This document shows, piece by piece, positions 1 to 14,449 of a stretch of DNA of 64,000 bases. Numbering within the stretch: position 1 is the stretch's first letter; each line of letters begins with the position of its first letter. Both the position numbers and the translations under genes were made by a program. The stretch spans positions 62,001 through 126,000 of the forward strand of contig CAJQUW010015597.1 in the NCBI GenBank assembly GCA_907163375.1, written 5' to 3'. Source of the stretch: Prostheceraeus crozeri. Its lineage: Eukaryota > Platyhelminthes > Polycladida > Euryleptidae. The notes beneath the pieces are model-generated. The model saw only the letters and a program-made list of their open reading frames with translations, was not told where the DNA came from and ran no database searches.

Positions 1-3000
1 TCTGTAAGATAAACTGCACAAATTTAGTTTGAGGCAAGACTCAGCAATGAGCTATCGGTTTCTGTACTCTATCCAGTCATTGTTGAACCAGACAATTCAG
101 TACCATGATATAGGTTGCAATTGAAAGTGTCAATGTTTTTATGACTGTCATTCTGCAAAAGTTCAGAAGTTAAGTTCTTAGAACATAACATTTTCGACTA
201 TCTTTGTAAATAGGGTTCGAATGATAACTGAGCATAAAATCACTCCGGTCTGCGAATATGCTTTTCAATGGAAATTTCAATAGAATCAGTTTCTTCATTA
301 ATCGGAAAAATTTTTTGTTAGTTTTTCATATTCATGTCATTCTTAACGTAGATCTGACACATGATAATTACAAATGGACATTTTCAACAGCAATTCGTTT
401 GACCAAGATTCGAACACATGCACATACGGTCAGAACTCTAGCTGACTTAAGTTTGCTTCGTTCAGATGAGTTGTGGTCGAGACTTCCATGTATTGTTTTA
501 CATCTCTTTCCATCATCAGCTCACAGCAACCATTGCTCGGTGGAGGATCATCTTCGTATGATTTTCTGTTATTCGACCGAAGTCCATTTCTAAATGTGAC
601 GAAAAGCAATGCTTCAAGGCGATGCACTTTGAAACGGTAAAAAGCGAGCACGTGTCGTCTAAGCTCTGGCCGCTTTGTTTGTGATATTTAATGAATTCCC
701 GTCGAAATTCCACTAACTTGCTAACTACAAATCTAACGCTTAGCCGAATATGGCCTCAACTTTTAATAGGGGGACTGTCGATGTTGAGAGATGCGAACTA
801 GGCCTGCTGATGATTCCTGATATTGGGTGAAATGGCAGCTATTCAAGTCAGTTCCAACTTTTTAACGGAGGATGCAACTCAGTATTTAATTATTCTATTT
901 ACATTCTTTCCCTTTTAGTTGTGAATTCCTCTATTTTAGAATTGATTTATTTTATTTATTGTTTCTACGCTTGCATAGAGTGGGATAATCTTTTTGAAAC
1001 TGCTTGCCTTAACGCTATTTATTAGCGAACTATAACCGATATCTCACATGACGACTCTACTTCAAAATCATAATATCAACATTTTCGAAAAATTGAATTT
1101 ACCATGAACTGAATATGTTTATGTCATTCTTTCAATCGGTTGCCTTTCCTTCTCAATTGGTACCAATCTTCTCTAAACTATTGCGTTGACAACTGCTTGC
1201 TTTGCGTGTCGCGTGTGAATTCTATAAGCTTTCATGCAAATTGGAGTAGTCTCTGTCTACCCATGGAAATTTCTGAGCGTGTTCATCAATGGAAGTACTT
1301 TTCAGCGACTTTGTTTCTTGCTTTGTCCACTATAGAACATTTGGAAACCAGAAGAAGCGTATTCTCTATCCGTATTCAACCTCATCAGGTTTCGATAGTC
1401 ATGAGTTGTTAATAGTCTCACTAATTCCTGTCGGATGTTAGATGACTTTTTCACCCTACCACTTTACTAACGTTGACAATCACACGCACAGTACGCCCAT
1501 ACAAGATAGCGCTCCACTTGAGCCTTCTTGATTCGGAAAGTACCTGTCATATCCAGTCGTTCTTCGCACAACTAACGCTTAGTTAGTCTTTTGTTTCATC
1601 ACCGTGCAAACCATAGAGTTAGGGATTGGTAAAAACCTTCCCAAAATTTTGTTTAACGGAACTGACTCAAAACTCAACTTAGAATTGGAAACTGCTTATG
1701 AGAGCGGGGGAATATTCATAGCGGCGATGAGTGGAGAAGCAAACTTAATTACGGTGGGTGACCTTCAAGCAGAATTTAAAAAAACGCTAGACACTCTTTT
1801 CTGTTTTCCTAGTTCCAAATCTGATGAAAATGAGATCAATGATCTCAACCTTTGATAATTGTGAGAATGACCCTAGAAACCAAATTAGTGATTTGGGCCT
1901 CTGTTTGTATTACTGCGGTTTACTAGATTAACTTCATTAATATCTACATTCAAATTTAATTCTTTTATGTGCTTTCCATGAGCTCAAGAGTTTCTGCATC
2001 ATTCTTCACAATTGGTAAAATTTAATCTGCGATACATGTTCTATTTTCTGAGGACACGATATCTAAAGCTTTGATCATGGTGATGAGTATTCGTTTCCGC
2101 ATTAAAAAAATGATATTTTGTAATCTCTCAGGCAATTGGCATCTCGTTTGTTTTTGCCTTAGAGAGCTACATTCCTTTCGTGGCATCATCCTTCTATGCA
2201 GTTCGGTTCGATCATCATTATCCTCTCGTCCGCTGTACTTCCAATCATCTCCACCAACATGTGGTTGTGGCAGCTTTTTGACAAAATGTTCTAAAAAAGC
2301 CCAACGGCATTCGAAAAATTCATCATTTATCTATAGAACCTCTGAACTCTGAATTCGCTTTCAGTAGCGCTTCTGACGGCAAAATATATAGAGTGAATAC
2401 GATGGAAACATAAGATATTCAACAATTTTCTTCTCGAGTTACTTTCCCATGCTCCTTGGTGAATATTTTTTCTTTATGATTCCTAGTTATCGTTTATCTT
2501 CTTAAGCAGAAACTAGAGTTGATTCATATTGCAGCCGCTGGCCGGAGAAGACGCCTTACTCTATCTTTCGAGGATACAGATGAGGCAACAGTCTATCTAT
2601 TCTGGAAAATGATGGTGAATGATAGGTTTTGCTTCCGTATAATTGGCAATGTATGTACCGGAGTTTTTGCCAAATTCAACTTGTCTTCGTCGAATCGAAT
2701 AATCAGATTTGCAGATTAGTTCTCATCAGCATGTAAGTTCGCTGAATGTTTGGAAAATAACAGAGCTCGTGTCATCTAACTCTAGTTTTCACTGTTTTAT
2801 TTTTGTCCAAATTATACCACGTGTAACAGGTATTTAGTTCTTATATTCTTATTTAACCGATTAGACTGTCTGACAACTTTCTGCACTGGCGCTCAAGAAT
2901 GTACTGAGCTCCTCCGCTGTTTTGCATTCTGAAGATTTCTTCCTTGATTCATCAAAACACATGTGATCATATTAATGCCAGTTCCTCACGCACAAACATG

Positions 3001-5384
3001 TGGCACCTAACATTCAAAACGTTGCAATTTTCTTGCTCATAAAATCGTCAGTGTTCAGTATTTCAAAGTAAAATAGAAATAAAACAAATGAACGCTTGAG
3101 TTCCTCTCATCATAAAACGTTTCAAAGATTTTATATTATCAGATGTGTGTAGTAACGTGTGTATCTACGCTGTTTCATGTTAGACGAAAAGGCACTTGAC
3201 TTGTGTCCCAATTTTCACATTATAGCACATAACGTTTATTTGCAAACAAAGTTTGGTTTTTAATCATAACAAGCAAGTGTCAGTGTCTTAGTACAATTCT
3301 TGCTTATCAGTTGAAAAGAAATAGGTATTATCATGCTTATCGCATTTGTGAAAAGAAAAGTACTCGTGAGTTTGAGAATTAAATACCTGTATATTCGACC
3401 TCCAACCAGTTTATACAGGTGGATAAAAATTCAAGCAATTGCTTTGCACCATGACAAGCTTCTCAATGCATTATTCGTATAACACGTGCCACTAAACCTC
3501 TATTGTAAATTTCACAGCTCTAGGAGATGTAGATCTTTAAGTAGAGAACAGATGGAAATGTGTTTACATGAAGCGGACATATGCATGTGAATACAAAAAT
3601 TGCATGCGTGTTGATGTATAAAAAATACAAGTGTGTATGTATCTACGAGTATTCGAATATGTAGCTGCAACCCACATCTGAAAAACTATTTCATTTGATG
3701 CGAATAATTGGCTCTTTGGCGATTTGTCAGTAAACAACTTATTGTCATCATTCGATCGTTTTATATGAGTGCAAGTGTTTTGTATTGACATACTGAGCAC
3801 GAATGCATTCTGATTACTTTCGCTGTTGAATGCATCTACAAACTCACGTTGGAAAATGGATAGTCTAACAAGTGAGCATTTGTAACAAAGTGACCATTCA
3901 TTCCATTGGGGAAATCAAATTTCTCAAGTTTTCAATTTTCTCAAATTCCTCAATGAAAGATTCAAAGAGCTGAAATTCAGTTGGTCTGCAATCCGTAATC
4001 ACAAAGTTATTGGATGTAAAAATTGGAATGTATCGATATCGGGAACAATTCAGAATAGATCAAGATTTGCCCTTTAGCTCCGACGTTCAATGTACTTTCT
4101 CTGTACACAAAGACATTCAGTCAATCATACTTTGTATGCATATATAATAAAAGTGATCAATCCGGTGTAACCGAAATCTGAGAGCTTTATGTCTATGTCG
4201 CCGTGTAGCGAGAACGAATTTTGTAATACTTGTGCATCAAGAATAGACTTGCTTGTTTTACCTCATGCTTTGATATATTTGTTTTCATACTTGATGTTAC
4301 ATATTTTTGCGGTTTTCGATATGCTCGTGTATCCTCATCGTCTCTATTTGAAAAATACTTATAGATGAATTTAATAGGGTAAGTTGTATTTTCCAATCAT
4401 AAATCAAAGAAGCATTCACGATGCCGCTTTCATTGACAAGTATTTGGGAACCACCGAATAAATAACGCATATTTCTCCTGGAAATGTAAGGAGTGTCACA
4501 TCATTAACAAAGAAATTCAACTTGTGAATTCAAATTGGACAATTTATAAAATTCCAAATGACAATTTCAGATGCAGCCACTTAGTTTTTGTTCTATCCAG
4601 TGACCACTTGAAATAAGCGATATTAACATTTCAAAACCAGCAGCTGTAGACAAAAGATAAACGGCAATGATCCTCTTCTCTTGTCAGTCCCTCCCAACAG
4701 TGTTCGAACAAAATTTGCTCAGAATATGGAAAGACAATGTTTTCCCACGCACTGTTCAACTTTGAGTCAGTTGCCGCATCGCCTTGAAGGAAGCTTCTTG
4801 CTAGAGGAGAAAGAGTAAAGAAAGAGATAATAATGTTTAGAATTGGCCTGTCTATGGGAAAGCTGTATTGGCCACATTCCTACCCCAATTTCTTTCTTTG
4901 TACAGTGTCATGTCTTCTGTTTCGCGAGTGGGAATGTATGTACATGTTTTTGTTCTAATTCTTAAATTGCCTCAGTCTTGCATGTATGCAATCCAAGGCT
5001 TTTCCTGCTCTAAGGGATGTCTTTTATGTGTTCCTTTATTTTTCAAAGACATCATGCATTTATCTTTAAGTTAACCTATTGTGGGATGAAATTCTTCCTT
5101 ACTGTTTTTATGCTACATAGATATGCATTATTTGTTAAAAAATACAAATTTTATTCAATAATCGTGTTAATTTGGTCTAATATTTTATGCTTGTATTATT
5201 TTGTGGTCCTCGTCCAGATAGAGCAGTTCTTCCGGGGGTAAATTACAAGCGGAAACTCGATCATTAAAAAAGTACTTATCGCCGAGGCTCAGTCATTGGA
5301 TGTCGTGATTGAATGGGCATGCGGAATATTGGGATGATGGGAGCAATTTTTCTAGGTTTAGTGTGACGTGTTAGCGAGCGCACA
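1..5384. other. AT-rich stretch with no recognisable gene
   Basis: I see only short chance ORFs, none with a recognisable domain or splice-site context that fits the TIA-like gene downstream. It is probably upstream intron or 5' flank of that gene. The open stretch at 1604-1855 (83 codons, no ATG near its start) has no motif I know. Confidence 0.4.
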
Positions 5385-5473
5385 GGGGGGGTAGGCGCAA
5401 CGGAAATACCCTCTGGGGGGACTCACATGGGCGTGGGGTAGACACCAGGGGTGGGGGTGGTTGGTCGGGGGGG
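5385..5473 (+). repeat. G-rich tract with G-quadruplex potential
   Basis: Seven runs of three to seven G lie on the plus strand within about 90 bp, in an otherwise AT-rich region. Four closely spaced runs at the 3' side (from about 5433 to 5473) are separated by loops of about 9, 1 and 9 bases, which could fold as an intramolecular G-quadruplex. No gene is attached to it. It could be the decayed end of a mobile element or a local simple repeat. Confidence 0.6.
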
Positions 5474-6779
5474 TCACTGTTCAGGCCTCCTACTCGGCGA
5501 TAATTGTAAACTGAAGTTGTTTATGATTGGTAGACATTTGGCTTTGGTTTATGAAAAATATGGACAATTTTAAACTGTAGCTGTCGCCTATGCTAAAACA
5601 TGTTGCTGGTGCATTGTTGGCCTGCTCTATATACTACCGTTTTGCTTGGCATTAGTCAGTTTACTTAATCTGTTCTTTCAATATTTAGTTGACAACAATA
5701 AACTTGGCTACCTAAAAATAGCTGAATTCTGCATCACCTCCGCTTGATGTCAAGCTTACTAGAAAAGAACACAAAGGTTTGCAATTTTATTCTGCATGCA
5801 AAACTTTTTTGTTGCCAAATTTCCATTTATCACCTCCTACTCCTGACTACTGTCAATTTTTAAATGGTATTGTCACAAATGATAAATGTTCATGTTTATG
5901 ACCAGCAGGAACTAAGACAATCATCAATAATTCAGAAGCAAAGGAATGAAACAGAACATTCTGAAACCATGGAGTGGATTATTTTCAAACTCTCGATGAA
6001 TGTCGCAGATATGTTAATTGGTCTTTAAGGGAAATAGAATTAAATTACATCATTTTTTTAGATAGTGACTAATTGCATCCGCTAACTATCGATTATCAAA
6101 ATTACACTAATTGGAAGACATTGTCTAATATGAACAAATTTGATCAAGTTAAAATTTCCGATACTCCCACAGTAATTACAATATACCAGTCGAATTTTGC
6201 GAGCAGTTTTTCATTACTCCTCTAAAAGTTCATCAAATTATGGAATGCTTCAACTCTAATGTTTGAGTTTCTCATCTACTGTCATTTTGATTAATAATAT
6301 ATTATTTCATTAAGGAAAATTTCCATGTGAACCAGAAAACTAAACCTAATTGGCTAATGATCCGTCAAGGTTATCTATATGGAAATAGACAGGATATTTA
6401 AGAGTTATTTATGTGATCATTTCCGTAATCAACATTTACTTTGCCCTTTTCTTAGATATTCGGAATTTAGAGAGTGATTATGGAATTTGATGGTAAAATA
6501 ATTCCTTCTATGAGAAATAACACGATATTTTTATTTGACTCTTAATATGTTTGCAAAACAAAATCCAACAATTGAACACATTCTTTACAAGCGGTATTTG
6601 TTTTATCGAATGTAATAAACTAAATGTTATGGGAGAATACACTGTTTGAAGAATTGTTGTTTGCTATTTTTAGCACTATTGTCGAGATGTCTCCACATGC
6701 GACTGAATTTACGGCGAGTTTTAGTAATTATGTCAAGTCAATTATCCGCATATCATTGTAATATATACGCTTACAACTT
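5474..6779. other. AT-rich stretch, nothing recognised
   Basis: No ORF of interest, no tandem repeat and no terminal inverted repeat was noticed here. Confidence 0.4.
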
Positions 6780-6789
6780 CTATTTTGCT

Positions 6790-7005
6790 CATCCCTTCCC
6801 GACCCAAGACACTAAGCCATGAACAGCTTTCATGCTCTGGAAGCTCTCCCCAGGTTAGGGTTAGTGATCATTAAGGAAAACATTGGTTGCTTTCCCCCCT
6901 TTCCTGACAGATTCAAACCATGGACCTTCTGCACTCGCGTGCCGACATAATGTAATGATGGCCGACATGCGGCCCTTAACCATGCGAACTACCTTACATG
7001 TACAG
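6790..7005 (-). repeat. possible tRNA-derived SINE
   Basis: Read on the minus strand, the block starts with an A-box-like TAGTTCGCATGG followed by GTTAAGGGCCGC. About 70 bases later comes a B-box-like GGTTTGAATCT (two mismatches to GGTTCGAATCC), then an unrelated body. The block is richer in GC than its surroundings. The A-to-B spacing is longer than in a true tRNA and no poly(A) or TSD was defined, so this is a tentative SINE call and not a tRNA gene. Confidence 0.4.
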
Positions 7006-10000
7006 CTATCCTACACGTATTGACAGATTGGTCGAAATCAATGCAAGAAACTGTATTTTACATCTAATTTTAAAGATATCGTACCTTGCCTTGAGTCTGT
7101 AATTTCATTGAATGTTTGGTCTTGATACTCTTTTGCCATTGATATTTATTTCAATAGTAAAAGGTTGAGAATAGATTAGATACGGACTCGCAATTGATAT
7201 GTAAATTGAAGTTGGACCAAATGTAATTCAAGTCAAATTGAAAGCACCAAGCATGATAATTGCTATCCCTCACATTTTCATCATTATCCAGATATTCTAA
7301 AATTTGGTGATTTCTAGAATGTAAAAGCAAATTAGATTAATTCATTGCAGTGACTGTATGGTGTCTGATCATATTGCAAAACTGGACTTTCTTAGTCTAC
7401 ATCTGTTTAATCTTGATCACTAATCTGCAGATATTGCAGTTTCAATTCTGCATCCGTATTTGGCAAATTGAAAAAATGAATGAGCACCCTTCATGTTTTT
7501 TTAGCTAAGTGATTGTGAATATTTTTTGTTGATTTATACTGAGTACATACATTATTCAATGAAGCTACCTGCTATGTGCGAGAGGAATGCGGATACAAAA
7601 TCAAGATCGCCACTCTACTTCATTGCGCTCTTTATTACGTGTAATTTTAGTAGAAAAGCTGAATGACTTCCATCAGTGCTTTGCGGATTACCTATTTCAA
7701 ATGTTGAATTCACAAAAGCGAAGCTTTTATTCAGCAGCCATGTGAATATAGAGCTTCAAATAGATCTGATATTATATAATTGGATCCAAGCCGCTTAAGT
7801 TAGGAGACACAAGCAGTTGCAGTAGCCCCATTATATTGACATTGCACACCATGAAGTTTCGCATGTATATTAATTGAACAACATCTTGCAGATCATATTC
7901 TGCACATAGGTTTGCTAAGAGGCATACAAGTATTATGGTTGAACACTGAGAATTAATTCTGAACTTTTCTTCATTCTCGTGTTATTGATATCAAATAAAA
8001 CAGCCTAAGTTGAATGCTGTGACTCATAAATGGCATACAATTAATTGGCTTCCATTTTTCATCTATCCATCAATTATCATACATTCCTCAGCTGATTAGT
8101 AGACATATGAATGATTATTACTCTGCTCAGGAGGCAAGTGATATTTGATAGTTTGATTCTTGCTGCTTAACTATTAAAACCAACCGTTTAGCGTGTGGTA
8201 ATTAAATATATTTTCATTCATTAAAAATTGTGCGGATTATAGATAGTTATGAAAATTTGATCATGAATGTGAATAAGAATAATTCATTTGATAAGAATGA
8301 TGCGCCTTAGTGACAAGTTTTAGGCGTTGGTTGATAATCATGATTTAAATGTCTACTTGTTTCAATACAGTAAATATTATTTTACAAAATTTCTATATGA
8401 CATGACATGAATGCACACATGGCAACTGTGATTTTATTGTCAAACGTCGTCATTATTCAAGTCATTTGCATGTCTGTTTCATAATTTTCCTACTCGATGA
8501 TGTCTTTCAAACGGTAATGTTGAATCTTATGACAAACGGAATTCCTTGATCCTATTGTTTTTGCGGAATGAATAATTCAATTTGACCTTATATTAGAACA
8601 ACGAATTATACCATTAATGCTGAATATACTTGAAAATTGTCGTTGGTTCGCTACAGCATCTCCCACTAAGGAAGAAAAATGATGACTATTTGACCATTAA
8701 CTTAAATATTCTCATGACAAAAAACTGAACGGAACTACGAATAATGACGACGATGGTTTCTGCGCAATATCACAAAGATCATCAACAATTAGATGAGACA
8801 ACTGACTCTACCCTGTTGTGTTGCTGGCTCAACCTATACATTGGAAATGCAGACGCATCTATGACCGATTCAATGCAATGATAAAAACAGCATAATTTTA
8901 TAATAAAAGATAGAAGCAATCTAATCAGTTGATAACTCCTTGACTTTTCGAAGTAGGCGACTGTATTGTGAAAGACATAATGTATGAGACATTTGTAGTG
9001 TACAGACTACCTCAGCACGCATAATCTGTTTTAAGATTTTTCAAAACTGAATTTGGTACAATTTTATACACATTTTTTGAAAGCGAGGTCATTGATATTG
9101 CATTGTGATGATATACAGTCAGCTAAAAGCAAGTTGTCCTGATGCGAAAATTGCATTTCCATGCATTGGTATGGACTGCCAAGATGACGTTGTTGTACTA
9201 CTGGCACGATAAGACCACAACTCATATCATCATTTGTAGAAATATGATATTATGACATGACACATAATTCAAAGACAGCGCGAATGACCATGAAAAATGA
9301 TGACCGCTTTCTTTATAATGCATCAATCCCAATTCATGATTGACAAATTGATATGATTATACTCAAACATAATCATGATTTAACAGAGGATTATATAACG
9401 AAATATTCGCACATTTAATAGAATACATGCAGTCTTCATGAATTAGCCAACTTCTCCTTCCTGAGAATTGTTTGTTTGACTTCGTTTTAATGTTACTTAA
9501 TCTATGACTTCAACAATTTTTGTCACTTTAATGGACTAAACATGTACTTCGAAAGAAAAAACGTTTTTTATCAGCCATTAAACAAACTATCAACATTTGA
9601 TGAACGCAGTGATTTGCCGTTGACTCAGAAAAATATGTGATGAGAAATGCGCATGTTGTTGACCATATGGTATATTTATATGTTCCCAATTTGGTAATGA
9701 AACACATGTCTTTTGAATAAGTCTGTTTTTTCCTTGTGCTCAAACTAAAGAGAAGATTATAAAAGAATTTCCTAATGCAACTAACTCTGCAATATTTTCG
9801 GGAATCTATTTCCATCGGAAAAAATCATTCTGTAGAAAAACAGAATTATGCACTTTAATAATTTGGGTTTTGTGATAGATCCGAAAATGATTATTTTTCA
9901 ATATCTCCTTCTCCGCGGTATATTGACTTCACACTCAACTCGGATGTGAATTATCTAAACGTGTCGTCCAAATGCAATCATGTAGAAATATTGTCCTCTT

Positions 10001-13000
10001 TCAAAATGTACTGGTTGGAATATAGTTTTAAATTATCCCTTCCTTGTTAACGTAAAGGCAAACAACCTAAATGCTTAGTAGGGAATGATAGGGCGCTAAA
10101 GTAATTTCACGATAATGCTTCTTGAATATTTGATGGGGCTAGGAAGCAATGACTTTCAATGGACCACAAAGTAAGCGCGAGAGTCTACATTATTGATGCC
10201 AGCGATTCGTACTGCAGGTTTAATAGTCATTTCCCAACGCTCCTTGTCTTTTGGAGTCAAGCGAAATACATTTCGACTCAATTCTCGCAGCTGAAGAGAA
10301 GCAGTCTAACTCCGTCGTGTGCGCTTTCAGGAGGAGAATAAGGAGGGAGAGGAAGTGAATTTGAAGGATGAAGCTCATTATGCTACTCCCAAAGTGACTA
10401 ACACAGACACAACGAAACGATGCGACCGACACTAAATTTACCGAAGTGTATCTCTATTGTGCACTTGACAATTTCTAGTCGCGTCAATACCCAAACTCTG
10501 GTTTTATCATTATCCATAATTACGAAATATTGGCTCTATTTTCTTTTTTCTATTTTTCTACCATCATACCTGATCCATCCATAAATAGGATGTTCTTTTA
10601 AGTAAAATTTGCATAAAATATCATTGTGGTGCATAATTTTTGATGCAAGGATATTAAGGCTCTAAATCGCAATCTGCTATATCTAACAAAGTCAGGTACA
10701 TTTTTAGGCTTCAATGCTTCCTGATTCAACTCCTCAACTGGCTTATCAAAGTTTAGTGAAACAGTTATTTAAGTTCGAAAGGAATTCTCGCAAATAGTTT
10801 TCTTTCTATTGTGCCATTGACGAATCCTTTTTCAAATTACTATTTTCATGTACTTTGATGATTACATTGTACAGTGCATCACTCTTAATCAAAGGTTCTT
10901 AAATTGTTAAACACTTCGTGATGTTGCGAGTTCTTTACTGATTCGTTAAAGAACGCTTCATAGCTGAAAACGTTTGCTTTTTTCATTCAGAAGTCAGCAA
11001 ACTTTGACCCATCAGTTGATGACTACATGATTATGGTGGTCAGCATTTCACAGCAAATCCTCCTGACTTAGAAAAATGCGAATCGCAATGCGTCAAAATG
11101 AAGGAAACAACTTTCGCTGATTAATTGATTGATTTCTCGTCTCGTTATACAGTGCTACTGTACAACTGATACTAAGAATTCTGGATAACCCGAAAATCTC
11201 CAGAAAAATGATCCAATCATCCATAGGGGCCTGATTTCGCAATTTGCTTACTAACCGGTCCTATAGCGACTTGGATAGCTTACAAGTACATGTATAATAA
11301 TCAACACAAAATGTAGTGCATTGCATTAAGTTGAGCAACTCATCCGAAAAATCCTTGATCGAGCAAAACTCTGAGGACAAGAGAAAGTAATAAAATACGT
11401 TCGCCACACCTTCGCTCAACCGCCTTGTGTTCTTCGACGCCGCTGGCAGTCTGGTGTATTCTTTGATACCTGTAGCTGCGTATACTTCAAGTTCTTGAGG
11501 ATTTTATTACCCTGATTATCCGAAATCCGATCTGTTTTGTAAGATAGCTACATCTGGGAAAACTGCCGCGTGGACTTTTTTGCCCGGTTATCCAAAATAC
11601 AATAATCTAAAATCCCTTTTAGCGCAATCCATTGTAACTGCTCTGTACTTCCTTTTCGTATTATTTTTTCAAATTCTTTTGAGAAATAAATATGTTTATG
11701 TACTGGCGAATCTGATATGATATCAATAGACTTCTGTGTAATCTGCAACTTGTTTTACTTTCACACTATGCTTATTCTCTTCACGGATGCCAACAAAGAA
11801 CTATTCAAGTGTATCGCCTCTTTTTTTTGTCATCTAACTTCATGGGTCATCATTCTTCTTCTGCAGATTAAAGTGCATACAAAAATTGTCTTACATTACT
11901 ATTCTATATATCCCGTCCGTAGAATTTTGTTTTGCGTTCCTTGTCACTTTCGGAGTATATCTCCGTCTAGCAATTATTTTCATTTTTCTTTAGACATTTC
12001 AGTCAGCATCCAGGCGAACTCCTCTTATTTAAACTATTTGACTGGAGAATTTTGTTGCTATTTGGTGCTGCGTTGTGTTATGATTCCGTGTCTCAAAAGG
12101 AGAAGATAAGAGACATGCGCTTTATAAACTTCTAGAAAAGGATTGTTTTCACAAAAATGATAATTGCAGGACATTATCCTGTGTTGTTGGTTTTGCCTTA
12201 AATTACTGAAGCGGTCGATTATTCTATATTGGCGAGGTGAAGATTTTCTCCTGTTACGATGATTAAGTAATTTTATACTGTAAAATTTCTAAACTAAGAT
12301 TTTTCTAATGGTTCTTATAAAATCAGTTATTGTGTATTCTTTCATCTTCTCTTGGCCTTTAATTTTACATTCAATTGTTCTTGGATTTCCTCCATTCCAC
12401 ATTCAAATTTCATGTCTCGCGAGTTATAATACAGCTCGCTAACTGATGATTTAGAGAGTAGAATTAGCAATATCTAGTGCATTTAGATAATTTGCTGAAA
12501 TTATCTGTCATTGATTTTCATCTTTGCATGTGCTGTGATGATGCAGATTCCATTTTTTTGTAAATAACTTACCCTACACTTAGTTAACTACAAAAAGATT
12601 TTTTTCACCTTGAACTTAAACCATAATGTCCTGCATTGAAGAATTTTACCATGTAAATAATTACATGCAGCATATTCGAAATCAGAAAAAAATATCTGTA
12701 ATTACAAACTATTGAATGCGAGAATAATTGAATTACTAACAAGGCAATATGGTAATGTTTAAGTTATTGGTTGGGAAGAGTCAAGATAAATATCGATGCT
12801 GATTATAACTTTGTATTTTCGCAATTAATTTCAATCTTCATTAAAAGATCATCGTCAGGCATAGAAGGAAGCATTTACATGTACAAAATTCAAAATTCAC
12901 ATTGCATAAAGGGCAGTAAGATATCATGAGTAAGAAATAAGGGTGAGTGAGAGAAGATGAATAGAAATGTGAGGATGAGACAGATAGTATTGAGCTACAT

Positions 13001-14449
13001 TTACAATACCAATAGCAAAGACAATAGAAATTGACTGTGATCTGACTAAGAGGAAAAGGAAATGAATAAGGTAATGTTTACTAAAATGTTTTAATGTTTA
13101 AATAAGAAGGTAATGTTTAATATGGAATAATAATATAATTATTTATATAATGCATGTAGTAAATAATTTAGATGGAATCATGCTTCAGAATGATTTTCAA
13201 ATCGAACTGAAATGAAGTTCCGATCTATTCAGTCAACTTGTAGCATCATTCTATTTTTCAATGTAGTATATGTAAATCATTCTAATAAATACAAAAGTTA
13301 ACCTACCCTCACGACATCCCTTCTGGACTTAGACGCGCCGTGATATGAATGGTGAGGCGCGACTCACGCCCTCCCTCCTTAGCTCCTAAAACAATGCTTC
13401 GAATTAAAAGAAGTCACAGTTCATATGTAAACTTTTCACTGGTGTTATTCATTTGCTCTGCTTCGCCCATCTTCATGTTATAAAAAGCAATTCAAAATTT
13501 TTAATAACCAATTTTGACAAGCTGAAATTTTGCCGAATTTTGGTTATAATATCTCTTAATGGTTGCCATTTATGGTGTCAAAGTGGTATACTTTACTGAG
13601 ATGTCACGTTTGAGCATAAAAAGATGCTAACAATGTTGATGGAACACGTCTGGAACTACTATGAAATGCGCGTGTTAAGTATGCAGAATGGTCTTTTGAA
13701 AGTAAACTCTTCAATATATATGTGAAGCAATATTCTGGAAGAAGAAGTACCTTCCAAAGTGATTATAAAGGCGAATGCCGACTTCCTTAGTATTCTCAGT
13801 TTTTTTAACTGATATATTAGGAAAAGGCACTACAATTGTAACTTGAATGTACATGACTACTTTGAACCTTCAATAAGTAATATTTACATTACATTCGTAT
13901 GTCCAAACTGCATTCAGTGTCTATGGAATAATGGATGATCATGATGAGATTCAAAATTTTTATTTGTGAAACACTCTAGTCAAATTGAAATTCGAAGCGT
14001 TTCGTTGAAAGTTAACAGTTATTAAAAGCGTCTGCAAAAGTGTCAAAACTCACACCTTCGAAAAAAGTAATTTTCAAAATGTGTCATAAACTCAATCTTT
14101 CAGTAGGCCAAATCTAACGACTTAGAGGAAAAGTCTGAATTTGCGCTTAAATCATGAGTGTCGGAAGAAATGATCGCAAATACCTGCCATGAAAAAATCT
14201 TTTACATGCTACTCACACTAATGACATGTGGGTCGCTTTATGCCACAGAACACTGAGAAATGCTAGCTGCGATTTTGTTTACTTCTTTATCAAATTGCAA
14301 TTACGTGAAGAATCACACTTCATTGAGCACTGCATCCCACTGAATATGACGTCATTGGATGATAAGTATTTAGAAGACTGTTTAAGTTCTTGTAATTGGC
14401 TCAATTATCAATGTCCTTGTACTCAATGAAATTATACAAGAAGAAAATG
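7006..14449. other. long AT-rich stretch without recognised genes
   Basis: Only short chance ORFs are present. The 130-codon open stretch at 11717-12109 is rich in F, I, L, S and C, as expected of random translation of AT-rich DNA, and has no recognisable domain. A purine-rich stretch lies at about 12930-13080 and a small GC-rich patch at about 13320-13375. A TATACATTGGAAAT segment near 8836 resembles an RRM RNP2 by chance, but stops follow and no splice donor fits. Confidence 0.4.

Noticed and set aside
1604-1855. 83-codon ORF
   Set aside because: No ATG near the start, no recognisable domain, no fitting splice context; compatible with chance.
6790-7005. True tRNA gene on the minus strand
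   Set aside because: A and B boxes are too far apart and cloverleaf pairing cannot be drawn; a SINE is more likely.
8820-8880. LYIGNADASMTDSM resembling RNP2 of RRM1
   Set aside because: It ends directly in stops without a usable GT donor, and the upstream sequence shows no family similarity.
11717-12109. 130-codon ORF
   Set aside because: Low-complexity hydrophobic composition typical of random AT-rich translation; no domain.
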